Under the pieces are notes generated by a model. It made no database searches. It saw nothing but the letters and a program-made list of their open reading frames with translations, and was not told where the DNA came from. A stretch of DNA of 20,496 bases. Origin: Bacteroidales bacterium. Its GTDB lineage: Bacteria; Bacteroidota; Bacteroidia; Bacteroidales; UBA12077. The stretch is from positions 1 to 20,496 of the forward strand of contig JAUVLS010000003.1 of the NCBI GenBank assembly GCA_030600625.1, read 5' to 3'. Below, in pieces: positions 1 through 7,381 of the stretch. Positions within the stretch are counted from its first letter, which is position 1. Every line of letters begins with the position of its first letter. A program made the translations under genes and the position numbers.

Positions 1-1
1 A

Positions 2-343
2 AAATCAAATATTATTGCCCAGCAAACCGATATCTTTCCAACAATTATGGATTATTTAGCTTATGACGAACCTTTTATTTGTTTTGGTAACAGCTTATTA
101 AATGATTCAATAGATCATTTTACTGTAAATTATATTAACGGAATTTATCAAATTATTGAAGATGATTATCTGTTACAGTTTGACGGAAACAAACCAATCG
201 CTTTTTATGATATTAAATCGGACAGTTTATTACAAAATAACTTAATTGAAAATACTGATAAATTGCAAGAACTTGAAACATACTTAAAAGCTATTATTCA
301 ATCGTATCAGGAAAGGCTTATTAGTAATAAATTAGCAAAATAA
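2..343 (+). CDS. C-terminal end of a sulfatase / LTA synthase-like membrane protein (partial)
   Basis: An open frame enters from the left edge and ends at TAA 341-343, so only about 113 residues are present. The visible start reads KSNIIAQQTDIFPTIMDYL, followed by a segment with FGNSLL. The pattern QTDIxPTIxDxLGY...PxxxFGxSLL is what is known from the end of the alkaline-phosphatase-superfamily domain in LtaS-like sulfatases and phosphoglycerol transferases. The last roughly 60 residues have no recognisable motif. These proteins usually have N-terminal membrane helices and an extracytoplasmic metal-dependent catalytic domain, but neither lies in this window, so activity cannot be judged. An internal ATG at 47 opens a 98-residue frame, but the homology-like text runs upstream of it, so it is not the true start. 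Confidence 0.72.
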   Translation, partial: KSNIIAQQTDIFPTIMDYLAYDEPFICFGNSLLNDSIDHFTVNYINGIYQIIEDDYLLQFDGNKPIAFYDIKSDSLLQNNLIENTDKLQELETYLKAIIQSYQERLISNKLAK

Positions 344-400
344 ATAATTACTATCTCTTACTCCTGTTTTTCCATTGTTAATATAATATGGTTTATACAA

Positions 401-847
401 TCAATTTTCTTTGTTTAATTCAAGGTTTAATAAATCAGCAACATGCTCCTCAAGGCATTTTTGCTTAAAGTCAAACCAGACTTGCCGGTAATCTGAATAA
501 TCAATTATCTCTTTAAAGTTGCGGAAAGGCTTACGGCATTCAAGGGCATTTTGAAGTTTGTATTTTAAGTGCCTGTCCGAAACTACTTCTTCAATAAACC
601 TTTCCATAATTTTAAATGATTCGAACGATTCGAACGGCTCAATGGTAATATAGTTTTCCCAATCTGTATGCTTTATATCCAGGTTTTTAGCGGTTTCTCC
701 AGTCATTGCTTCAAACTCTTCAGGATCTTCAATCAGTTCCCGTGGAACATCCTCCATTTCAAAGCTGTCTGTATTAACAAAGCATATCATGCCGCAATCA
801 ATCGATTCGACAATTTCAGAAATAAATTTGTTAAGTTTTTTGTTCAT
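401..847 (-). CDS. UPF0158 family protein
   Basis: This is a 148-residue soluble, acidic protein. The second half has the layout of UPF0158: ERFIEEVVSD, then a short helix ending LQNALECRKPFRNFKEII, then a WFDFKQKCLEEHVADLL tail. The family is small and has no established function. No signal peptide or membrane helix is seen. The gene begins 15 bases after the stop of the SWIM-domain gene on the same strand, so the two are probably co-transcribed. A local DNA duplication (GATTCGAAC twice near 618-636) gives a repeated FES in the protein. The gene converges with the sulfatase gene, whose end is 57 bases away. Confidence 0.7.
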   Translation of the reverse strand: MNKKLNKFISEIVESIDCGMICFVNTDSFEMEDVPRELIEDPEEFEAMTGETAKNLDIKHTDWENYITIEPFESFESFKIMERFIEEVVSDRHLKYKLQNALECRKPFRNFKEIIDYSDYRQVWFDFKQKCLEEHVADLLNLELNKEN

Positions 848-862
848 GTCAGATTTTTTAAG

Positions 863-2569
863 TTATAATTTTCTAAATTCATCTTTCATAGCTGGGCGGT
901 TTTTATATTTTTCCAGTAATTGACTGGTAATTAACCTAGCTTGTTCCTTTCCTCCCTGTAAGTCCAACATCTTTTTAATGTAATTTACAAGCTCAATGTA
1001 TGCGCCACGGCCAGTATTTTTTTCTGCATAATCCATAATAGCAAGTTTATACATTTCAACTAATTCAGAAGAATAGGATTTTTTAAGATATTGAGTATAA
1101 TTTAACAATATATTAATCCGCGGATTTTGTTTTACCAAATTAAAAAGCCTGTCCCACATTCCTTCTTCAATATATATTGTAGCAACCGGATCAGAAAAGT
1201 AGTAACCAAAATGTGATTTTTTTTCATGTTTTTTTATTATCCGGCTAATGATATTTTCTTTCTCGTTAAGCCATTCGTTACTGCTATATGTGCTTTTTAA
1301 AATCCTGTAATATTCCATTTCGTAATGACCATTAAAAAATAATTCCGAAGCGTATTTTTTTATTTCCAGTATATTATTTTCTTGTTTATAAATATCCAAT
1401 AATTTTTCTTTCCATCTTGTTACTATTCCCGAATAATTATCTTCTATGGCAATTTTTATTCCATCTTCAATTAGCTGAATAACCTTTTTATAATTTCCTT
1501 TATCTAATTGTTCATTAACTATTATTTCCCTGAATTCACTAATTCTAATATTATCGGTTATGATTTTTTCAGCTTTTTCGTTTTCGCCGGATTTTTTATA
1601 AAGTTCTGTTTTAAACTGCAAGTACTTTTGTGTACGGTATTCTTTTGACCATTCTTCCGCTTTTGCTGCATTTTTAAGTTGTTGATCCAAAAATTTATGA
1701 ACTTTATTAATTTTATCGGGAATATCAGCTGCATCAACAAGCAAAGGCTCTAATTCGTCTGCGCATCCATAGCTATTATAGTCTGGATTATATGCTTGTT
1801 GAAGTAACCATTCAAAAATTTCATTTTTTAAAGATTCGTTGACGCCTGATTCCAGGATTTTCGAGATAGTATTAAACGAATCACTAATAGCTCCGCCACA
1901 TTCGCCATTTGAATCGTCCATATATTGTATAGCTTCCACACATTCCGGAGTTATTGCCGAAACAATATTAAATACTTCCTTATGATTATTGTTTTCAAAA
2001 AAACAATCTGCTTTTTGTAACAATTCATAAATCGGGTTCATGGCTGCGTGTGAATGATAATAATCAATAAATCCGTGACTACCACCAGCAATATGAAAGG
2101 CATTGCTAACTATTCCTCTGTATTTTTTATAATTATCGCCACTATCATATTCTGACAATTTGATTGAAAGGGAATTACGGAACTCTCTGTTTTTAGTAGC
2201 ATATTCTAACACAAATTTTCGGAGTTCCGTTTCAGGAGCAGTGTTTATTATTTTTTTCCAACCGGATTCTTTTTTCGCTTTTTTTACAGTTTCTTTAGGA
2301 ATTTGTATTTCTTCCTTTATTTTTAAAAGTACAGCTACCACATGCTTGCATATTTCCCCATCGTACGGGCAATCACAGTAATATTCCTGTATATCGTCAT
2401 CCTCTCCCAGCCTGACATCTACTTCATAGTCATTACTCCCCTCTACAATAGCAAACCATTGGCCATTTCCCATTTCCTGAAGGTCAGCAACAGCATTGTC
2501 AAGATAATAATTTTCGCCCCGTTGAAAAATAACAGGTGAAATTTCGTTTTCAAAAGTGTTTAAGTTCAT
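863..2569 (-). CDS. SWIM zinc-finger domain protein
   Basis: This is a 568-residue protein. Residues 65-76 read CDCPYDGEICKH, the CxCx(n)CxH zinc ligand set of a SWIM domain (C65, C67, C74, H76), preceded by the usual acidic strand and followed by helix VVAVLLKIKEE. SWIM domains are known to bind zinc and are thought to mediate DNA or protein contacts. The remaining 480 or so residues are mostly charged helices, resembling helical-repeat (TPR-like) tails in SWIM proteins of this phylum; this is inferred from composition only. No SNF2 helicase, a common SWIM neighbour, is present here. The ATG at 2569 is chosen because MNLNTFENEISPVIFQRGENYY is the normal N-terminus of such proteins. It is likely cotranscribed with the UPF0158 gene downstream. 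Confidence 0.8.
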   Translation of the reverse strand: MNLNTFENEISPVIFQRGENYYLDNAVADLQEMGNGQWFAIVEGSNDYEVDVRLGEDDDIQEYYCDCPYDGEICKHVVAVLLKIKEEIQIPKETVKKAKKESGWKKIINTAPETELRKFVLEYATKNREFRNSLSIKLSEYDSGDNYKKYRGIVSNAFHIAGGSHGFIDYYHSHAAMNPIYELLQKADCFFENNNHKEVFNIVSAITPECVEAIQYMDDSNGECGGAISDSFNTISKILESGVNESLKNEIFEWLLQQAYNPDYNSYGCADELEPLLVDAADIPDKINKVHKFLDQQLKNAAKAEEWSKEYRTQKYLQFKTELYKKSGENEKAEKIITDNIRISEFREIIVNEQLDKGNYKKVIQLIEDGIKIAIEDNYSGIVTRWKEKLLDIYKQENNILEIKKYASELFFNGHYEMEYYRILKSTYSSNEWLNEKENIISRIIKKHEKKSHFGYYFSDPVATIYIEEGMWDRLFNLVKQNPRINILLNYTQYLKKSYSSELVEMYKLAIMDYAEKNTGRGAYIELVNYIKKMLDLQGGKEQARLITSQLLEKYKNRPAMKDEFRKL

Positions 2570-2969
2570 AGTGTTTGTTTGATATTATTAAACTTTAATC
2601 ATCAATTAATATACCTTTTAAATTATTCAATTCATGTTGTTGTTTATGAAAATATTTAAAATTGTCCAAATCATCGAACCATTCTATTACTTCCTGTCGT
2701 TTTAACCGTGTTTTCTTTGGCGATAGTATTGTTAAATAACTGCTCCACGGGTATTCGATCATATCGTCAACAAAATTATGATGAACCGGGTTATGGTGGA
2801 TATAGTAAATTAGGTACTTAAAATAGTTTTCGTTAGTAATTTCTTTCCTGCGAAACGGACTTTCAAATAAACTTCCAGTACGGTTGTATTTTTTATTAAA
2901 AGCTTTAGTATAGGAATTGAACAAATGTCCAAATTGATTTTTAGAAATGGGCATTTTTTTAGTATATAA

Positions 2970-3047
2970 GACCCCGTCAGGTCTTTCAGACCCTGACGGG
3001 TCGTTTCTTCCAGCAACCTGACAGGGTCTTCCTGATCTGTCAGGGTT
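2970..3047. repeat. Twin GC-rich hairpin inserted in frame in the RAYT gene
   Basis: This 78-base stretch (26 codons) is GC-rich in AT-rich surroundings and contains two imperfect hairpins. The first, 2970-3002, has 14-bp arms with one unpaired base in each arm and a TTC loop. The second, 3015-3047, has 10-bp arms (AACCTGACAG pairing with CTGTCAGGGTT, one bulge). Both carry the CCTGACGG / CCTGACAG core. In the transposase frame it encodes NPDRSGRPCQVAGRNDPSGS and a few more residues, rich in P, G, D and S and unlike the family. The insertion limits are inferred from palindrome ends and the codon count, not from an uninterrupted relative. Confidence 0.7.
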
Positions 3048-3110
3048 TAGAATTTTAGGAGGCAAATATTCCAATTTTTCTTTTTCCTTTATCCTTACCA
3101 AAAAATGAAA

Positions 3111-3132
3111 ACCTGCCTGCCGGACAGGCAAG
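3111..3132. repeat. REP-like palindrome splitting the HUH motif of the RAYT gene
   Basis: The 22 bases include TGCCTG-CCGGA-CAGGCA, a 6-bp stem with a 5-base loop. The copy is one base off a longer CCTGCCTG...CAGGCAGG palindrome. Deleting exactly these bases restores the transposase frame and its HFH motif, which defines the inserted length well. The same core appears at 12103-12148. Confidence 0.75.
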
Positions 3133-3328
3133 GTGATTCCTCATTAAAACCCATGCGTAAGTATTTGCTACAGATGAAATATATTTCTCATATAATCGAA
3201 GAAAATGTTCGTAATTTGTTTTCTCTCTGAATAATTCACAACCATTAATACCACGATTATACACATGGTAATATTTGCCGTATTCAAGAGGTGTAATTTT
3301 ATTCATAATCTTTATTATATTTAATATT

Positions 3329-3354
3329 AAAAAATCAGGCACTATGGCCTGATT
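3329..3354 (-). terminator. Intrinsic terminator after dodecin
   Basis: The perfect 8-bp stem AATCAGGC / GCCTGATT (3333-3340 and 3347-3354) has a 6-base loop. In the minus-strand transcript it is followed by a run of U. It starts 33 bases past the dodecin stop, which fits rho-independent termination. Confidence 0.7.
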
Positions 3355-3386
3355 AATTCTTTAGGTGTTAAAGCTCCTTAGTGTTG

Positions 3387-3593
3387 TTATTCGAATTTGA
3401 AAGAAACTTTAACTTTAGCACGATAAGCTTCAATTTTGCCATCTTTGATGTGCATATCTAATTGGGAGATTTCTGCAATACGCAGATCTCTTAAGGTTTT
3501 TGCAGCCTTTGCAATAGCATTTGCAGCGGCTTTTTCCCAGGATTCGGTACTGGTTCCCACCAGTTCAATAATTTTGTAAACAGTGTCAGGCAT
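3387..3593 (-). CDS. Dodecin family protein
   Basis: This is a 68-residue protein, the usual dodecin length: MPDTVYKIIELVGTSTESW, then helix EKAAANAIAKAAKTL, then strands LDMHIKDGKIEAYRAKVKVSF. Dodecins are known to form hollow cytoplasmic dodecamers that bind flavins, or in some cases other ligands, as storage or buffering proteins. The tryptophan and glutamine that contact flavin in the archaeal and many bacterial members appear to be Ile and Arg here (LRIAEIS and AYRAKV), as in another bacterial dodecin subgroup, so flavin binding should not be assumed. The gene has its own strong Shine-Dalgarno site and a terminator, so it is probably a monocistronic, well-translated gene. Confidence 0.9.
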   Translation of the reverse strand: MPDTVYKIIELVGTSTESWEKAAANAIAKAAKTLRDLRIAEISQLDMHIKDGKIEAYRAKVKVSFKFE

Positions 3594-3598
3594 GATTT

Positions 3599-3604
3599 CC
3601 TCCT
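3599..3604 (-). promoter_or_regulatory. Strong ribosome binding site of dodecin
   Basis: On the minus strand AGGAGG stands 5 bases before the ATG at 3593. Such a complete Shine-Dalgarno match is unusual in this window, where the other starts have AT-rich leaders. It fixes the dodecin start and suggests efficient translation. Confidence 0.75.
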
Positions 3605-3671
3605 ATTTTAAATTTAACTTGAAGAATTATATAAATTTAAGAAATATGGAAACCATTATCAATTAATTAAA

Positions 3672-4370
3672 CTAAATATTATAAATAAAAATAAGATTTA
3701 CAGTGGAGATAAAAACACATTGTTTAAATAACATGGATAATTCATCATCTAATTCGGAATACAATTGCCTGACTGGTTTTGTTTGGTCAAGATAAGGGCG
3801 ATTGGAAGAAAAAGAATTTTTTGAATTAATATTCATACTCACACCAAATTCCAAAGCGAAAGAAAAATGAGGATTATTTAATTGAAACGATCTTCCGTAT
3901 AATAAACCAAGCTGGTAAAGATTTGATTGTAAAGTTAATTCCAATGATTGCATGTTTCCTAAAATTGAAAAATCTTTATTAAAATAACTGCTTAATAGCT
4001 CTGTCGAAGTATTAGACGCATTTAAACGGATTAATTGGCCATAAATCCCTGCATAACTTTTCCTGAAATGAAATTTTGGCTGTATAGTAAATATCCCACC
4101 AAATTTAAAACTTTCATCAATAATTTCGATAAATTCATCATCAATGACAAAACCTTCTATTACTTTAAGAATAATATTGTCATAAGGTTTTGTAAGTAAG
4201 CCAAACTGTAATTCAGCAGAGAAATTTTTTACAGGTTGATATTCGCACCCGATTTTATACTGTAATGGAAAATCAATTCCTATTTTTAATAAGTGTTTGT
4301 TATCTTGCGAATAAGCTTTATTACTCAGTGTATAGATTATTAGCAGAATTATTGTATAAAAGTTTTTCAA
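3672..4370 (-). CDS. Hypothetical exported outer-membrane-type protein
   Basis: This is a 232-residue protein with a clear signal peptide (MKNFYTIILLIIYTLSNKAYSQ, probable cleavage after the A-Y-S region). The rest alternates polar and hydrophobic/aromatic residues in short stretches (for example YKIGCEYQPVKNFSAELQFG and AGIYGQLIRLNA) and ends in hydrophobic, aromatic NLIFIYNI. This is consistent with a small outer-membrane beta-barrel of the kind common in Bacteroidota. No named family is recognised. It lies downstream of the lipoprotein gene, but a terminator lies between them, so it probably has its own promoter. The spacing to dodecin, 78 bases with no clear terminator, leaves cotranscription possible. 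Confidence 0.6.
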   Translation of the reverse strand: MKNFYTIILLIIYTLSNKAYSQDNKHLLKIGIDFPLQYKIGCEYQPVKNFSAELQFGLLTKPYDNIILKVIEGFVIDDEFIEIIDESFKFGGIFTIQPKFHFRKSYAGIYGQLIRLNASNTSTELLSSYFNKDFSILGNMQSLELTLQSNLYQLGLLYGRSFQLNNPHFSFALEFGVSMNINSKNSFSSNRPYLDQTKPVRQLYSELDDELSMLFKQCVFISTVNLIFIYNI

Positions 4371-4395
4371 GTTTAAGTTTTGTTTAGTGCAAAAA

Positions 4396-4433
4396 TAAAA
4401 AAATAGTCATACCTGATAATAGGCATGGCTATT
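4396..4433 (-). terminator. Intrinsic terminator after the lipoprotein gene
   Basis: The 13-position arms (4402-4414 and 4421-4433), with one mismatch and one wobble, surround a 6-base loop. On the minus strand a long U-rich tract follows (A-rich 4391-4403 on plus). It lies about 32 bases past the stop at 4466 and separates that gene from the one starting at 4370. T residues also follow on the plus strand, but no plus-strand gene ends here. Confidence 0.65.
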
Positions 4434-4465
4434 TTTTTAGAGTTTATTTAATCCCCGCGGTTTTA

Positions 4466-5176
4466 CTACGATATTTCAGCGTTTTCCAAATCAATTTCAT
4501 AAACTACACCATTAATTATAAGAGTTGCCGACTTGTCTCCATGAAACACGATACTTCCCTGTATATCGTAACTTGCACTATTTGATGTGCCTATAATGCT
4601 AACTTCAGCAGAACCGCTAAGTATTTCGAATGTTGTCTTATCAATTGAAATATCTGCCATGCTAAAGTTTATTGTACTTGAGAAGTCCCTTTTAACTTCA
4701 ATTGTTACTGTTTGACTTCCTGTACGACTGCATGAACCGTTAAGTAGGTAATTATTATAACCTTCAGATAGGTTTGAAACAATAAATTCACCCTGACTTT
4801 GATTGCTTGATGTTATTCGTTGAGCCGTGTATTCACCATTAGTTGAAAAATCCAGAAAAAATTCAGTGTCCAAACCATTCAATTGAATTCCATAACTGTA
4901 ACTTACCGCATATTCATAAGTTACCCTTGAGTCAGGCGGGCTAATAATAGTAAATGTACTATCTACAATGTAAACAATGTAAATTGAATCTACTAATTTA
5001 GCGGCATCTTCAACCTGTGTAATAAATCCATATGATGAAGTGCTTAAAGAATTAGTTATTATTTCGGCAGCTTCGTCATCTGAGATAATCGTATTATTAT
5101 CATCATCTTTTTCACAACTTGTAAAAAGAATACCAAATAACAATCCGGCAATTAATAATAATTTGTAATTTTTCAT
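4466..5176 (-). CDS. Hypothetical lipoprotein
   Basis: This is a 236-residue protein with a lipoprotein signal peptide: a positively charged start, the hydrophobic LLLIAGLLFGILF, and the lipobox TSC with Cys20. It is followed by EKDDDNN, an acidic stretch that in Bacteroidota is known to direct lipoproteins to the cell surface. The mature part is rich in Ser, Thr, Ile and beta-type patterns (SSYGFITQVEDAAKL, YEYAVSYSYGIQLNG, a late segment with FHGDKSATLIINGVVYEIDL) and shows no known enzyme motif. Function is unknown. It lies 65 bases downstream of the T9SS-sorted protein on the same strand and may be cotranscribed with it. A terminator follows. Confidence 0.7.
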   Translation of the reverse strand: MKNYKLLLIAGLLFGILFTSCEKDDDNNTIISDDEAAEIITNSLSTSSYGFITQVEDAAKLVDSIYIVYIVDSTFTIISPPDSRVTYEYAVSYSYGIQLNGLDTEFFLDFSTNGEYTAQRITSSNQSQGEFIVSNLSEGYNNYLLNGSCSRTGSQTVTIEVKRDFSSTINFSMADISIDKTTFEILSGSAEVSIIGTSNSASYDIQGSIVFHGDKSATLIINGVVYEIDLENAEIS

Positions 5177-5241
5177 TTTGTTTTTTTTAAAAGGTTTAAA
5201 AAAATAATTTATTTGTAATATTTTAGTTTCTGTGTAATGAA

Positions 5242-6126
5242 TTATTTTATAATTAAAGTTTTTGATATTTTGTCTGATCCTGATTTAAGTTCCACAATAT
5301 AATACCCTGCCTTTAGATTTTGGATTGCAAGTATTTCTACGTATTCTCCCGATAAATATTTCTTTTCGGGTATAGTTTGTAAAAGCAAACCGTTTTTATC
5401 AAGAATACGGATACTTATCCGGCTTTCTTTCTTAACATCCAGTTTTATATTACATTGGCCTTTAGCAGGATTAGGATAAATAGTAAAATCCATGGTTTCA
5501 ATATCTCCGGCAGGAATGGGTTTCATAAATTCGGGATTTTCTGTATCGTAAAGAAGAAAAACAAGCGGCATAAAGTATTCGCCAAAGTCCAGTTGCGCAA
5601 AACGAGATTCTTTTCTTCCCAATAAAAACCGTTTACGTTGATCATCTAATTTGTTTATTACAATTTGTTTTATATCAACCTTCCATTGATCTTTGTAATC
5701 TTTTGTTTGTAAAAGCAAATATTCAATTTCAACTTCGTGATTATCGGCAATTGTCCATGCCTGCATCATGGTTTTTCTAAATTGTTTGCGGGTAGTTTTA
5801 ATAACTTCCACCTGCTCCGGTGTAAATTGTTCTTCCGCTTCCATAATTTCAAAAAAATCAATGCCGGCATCTACCCTGGCTTGCCGTAAATCAATAAGTT
5901 TCAGGCGGATTGCTTCAATTTCTTTTTTCTCAGTTTCAGAAAGTTCCGGTTCGAGTTCTTCTCGCAAAGGTTTTAAAACAGGAATAATTTGTTGTGTAAC
6001 GTAACTATTTATTTCAGAAACTATTTCATCTTTATGAATAGTTTTTTGTCCTGCTTTGAAAGAGCATAGCGTAAATCCCACTATAATCAATAAGATTGGT
6101 ACTGATAGAATAATTGCTTTTTTCAT
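5242..6126 (-). CDS. Secreted helical protein with type IX secretion (T9SS type A) sorting domain
   Basis: From ATG 6126 the protein has 294 residues; an upstream in-frame ATG at 6156 would add ten residues before the signal peptide and is less likely. Residues 1-26 form a signal peptide (MKKAIILSVPILLIIVG). Residues about 30-190 are charged helices, with FTPEQVEVIKTTRKQFRK recalling the LTxxQ helices of CpxP/Spy-like periplasmic proteins; this resemblance is weak. The last 75 or so residues are a T9SS type A C-terminal domain: FTIYPNPAKG, a GLLLQ turn, LKAGYYIVELKSG, and the terminal KTLIIK. This family is known to be secreted through the outer membrane with removal of the domain. It is divergently oriented to the kinase gene at 6359. 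Confidence 0.82.
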   Translation of the reverse strand: MKKAIILSVPILLIIVGFTLCSFKAGQKTIHKDEIVSEINSYVTQQIIPVLKPLREELEPELSETEKKEIEAIRLKLIDLRQARVDAGIDFFEIMEAEEQFTPEQVEVIKTTRKQFRKTMMQAWTIADNHEVEIEYLLLQTKDYKDQWKVDIKQIVINKLDDQRKRFLLGRKESRFAQLDFGEYFMPLVFLLYDTENPEFMKPIPAGDIETMDFTIYPNPAKGQCNIKLDVKKESRISIRILDKNGLLLQTIPEKKYLSGEYVEILAIQNLKAGYYIVELKSGSDKISKTLIIK

Positions 6127-6166
6127 AATTCCAATTTTTATATAATTCAACATCAAATTACATCAA

Positions 6167-6174
6167 CAAAAATA
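6167..6174 (-). promoter_or_regulatory. Possible -7 promoter box for the T9SS-sorted protein
   Basis: TATTTTTG on the minus strand fits the Bacteroidota TAnnTTTG box and lies about 40 bases upstream of ATG 6126. No TTTG at the usual upstream spacing was found, so support is weak. Confidence 0.3.
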
Positions 6175-6256
6175 GAGCAGGCAAAGAAGTAATATCTAAT
6201 TTTTTAAACCAACAGCATTTTGAGTTAAACCAATAACCGAATCATTAACTTTTTCG

Positions 6257-6264
6257 TATTTTTG
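6257..6264 (+). promoter_or_regulatory. Possible -7 promoter box for the LytS-type kinase operon
   Basis: TATTTTTG on the plus strand fits TAnnTTTG and lies 95 bases before ATG 6359, in the 232-base divergent intergenic region. No matching -33 TTTG at the consensus spacing is present (one lies further away at 6219), so this is a weak call. Confidence 0.3.
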
Positions 6265-6358
6265 AAATAAAGAGGCAGTTGGTTGAATTGTTTGTGCAGT
6301 TGAATGAAAAAAAGTTATTTTTCTATTTAGATTATTCTACTTTTAAAGCATACTAATA

Positions 6359-7381
6359 ATGAAAATAACACGAAAAAAATATAGTTTATTCATTAATTTA
6401 ATAATATGGTTAGTTTTTATTTTTATTAACACCTATTTTTTTACAACATCAGGTTTTCTCCATTTTAAATATGCTTTGCTAAGAGCAGTGCTAATTGCAG
6501 TATTATATATTTCTATATTCTATACAAACTCTCAAATTCTGATTCCAAAATTTCTTATTAAAAACAAGTATTTTTATTACTTGGTTTTAGTGTCTGTAAT
6601 TTTAATCGTTGGAGGTTTATTACGATTCGCAATAGTAAAAAGTTTTATTAACGAAAACTATCCGTATATTTTTCATAAATACCCTGGATATGGCGTTTCT
6701 TTCGGGGCTGTTTTTATATTACTGACAATAAGCACATTGATAAAGCTTATCAACATTCACCTGCTAAGAGAAGAAGTTCAAAATAAGATTTTGCATGAAA
6801 AGAATGAAGCAGAATTAAAACTTTTAAAATCACAAATAAACCCGCATTTCCTTTTTAATACCCTGAATAATATTTATACATTGGCACATTTAGGTTCAAA
6901 AGAAGCTGCCCCTATGATCATGTCGTTATCAAGATTAATGAGGTATATTCTTAATGAAGCAGATAATGACCGTGTACCAATTGAAAATGAAATTCAGTTT
7001 TTAAAAAGTTATATTGAACTTGAAACACTAAGAATAGAAGACCATTCAAAAATAACTACCGATTATTTAATTAATAACCCGAATATTAAAATTGCACCTT
7101 TAATTTTCATCCCGTTTATCGAAAATAGTTTTAAACACAGCCATATTGCCGATGATGATAATGCATGGATAAAGCTTAAAACTGAAGTAAATGATAAAAA
7201 ACTATATTTCGAATGTAGCAACAGTATTCCCGGCAAACATTTTAAAAATCTGGAAATTAGCGGTATTGGCTTACAAAACATAAAAAACAGGCTTGAATTA
7301 TTATATCCTTCTAAACACAAATTAAAAATCATTAACAATAACAAAATTTTCAGGGTAAATCTTATAATTGACTTAATATGA
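6359..7381 (+). CDS. LytS/YehU-type sensor histidine kinase
   Basis: This 340-residue protein has four hydrophobic segments in the first 135 residues (around 11-29, 39-57, 70-91 and 112-130), with no sizeable periplasmic sensor domain. A helical linker (about 135-155) leads to the His_kinase (PF06580) motif LKSQINPHFLFNTLNN with phosphoacceptor His163. The ATPase part has the N box FIENSFKH (Asn256) and the G box GIGLQN (Gly302-Gly304). This family autophosphorylates and passes phosphate to a LytTR regulator. The stop overlaps the start of the next gene in ATGA, so it is translationally coupled to its partner. The signal is unknown. Confidence 0.92.
   Translation: MKITRKKYSLFINLIIWLVFIFINTYFFTTSGFLHFKYALLRAVLIAVLYISIFYTNSQILIPKFLIKNKYFYYLVLVSVILIVGGLLRFAIVKSFINENYPYIFHKYPGYGVSFGAVFILLTISTLIKLINIHLLREEVQNKILHEKNEAELKLLKSQINPHFLFNTLNNIYTLAHLGSKEAAPMIMSLSRLMRYILNEADNDRVPIENEIQFLKSYIELETLRIEDHSKITTDYLINNPNIKIAPLIFIPFIENSFKHSHIADDDNAWIKLKTEVNDKKLYFECSNSIPGKHFKNLEISGIGLQNIKNRLELLYPSKHKLKIINNNKIFRVNLIIDLI

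Larger units (their letters stand above)
2595..3306 (-). pseudogene. REP-associated tyrosine transposase (RAYT, Y1_Tnp/IS200-like), disrupted
   Basis: Two overlapping reading frames together spell one Y1 transposase. The N-terminal part starts at ATG 3306 (MNKITPLEYGKYYHVYNRG) and runs to AWVLMRNH. The C-terminal part resumes with FHFLVRIKEKEKLEYL and continues through FGHLFNSYTKAFNKKYNRTG to YLIYYIHHNPV, which holds the expected catalytic tyrosine region. Removing 22 bases at 3111-3132 joins the frames and restores NHFHFLV, the HUH metal-binding motif. The gene is therefore interrupted exactly in its active site by a palindrome. A second, in-frame 78-base palindromic insertion lies at 2970-3047. 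RAYTs are single-copy-type transposases known to be associated with REP palindromes. The start at 3306 is preferred over 3342, which lies inside the dodecin terminator. As it stands, no full-length enzyme can be made without frameshifting. Confidence 0.85.

Noticed and set aside
618..640. GATTCGAAC tandem duplication
   Set aside because: Only two units inside a coding region giving a repeated FES; too short to call a repeat element.
668..868. Plus-strand 66-codon frame overlapping the UPF0158 gene
   Set aside because: It is antisense to a well-supported gene, has a composition typical of shadow frames (F, N, R-rich) and no recognisable motif.
2160..2539. Plus-strand frames opposite the SWIM-domain gene
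   Set aside because: They are antisense shadows of the SWIM zinc-finger coding sequence, with no motif or plausible start context.
3307..3342. Upstream ATG (3342) as the start of the transposase
   Set aside because: This ATG lies within the dodecin terminator hairpin, and the residues before MNKITPLEYG do not match the family.
6219..6222. TTTG as -33 box for the kinase promoter
   Set aside because: It is 34 bases from the TATTTTTG box rather than the roughly 19 expected for the Bacteroidota promoter.
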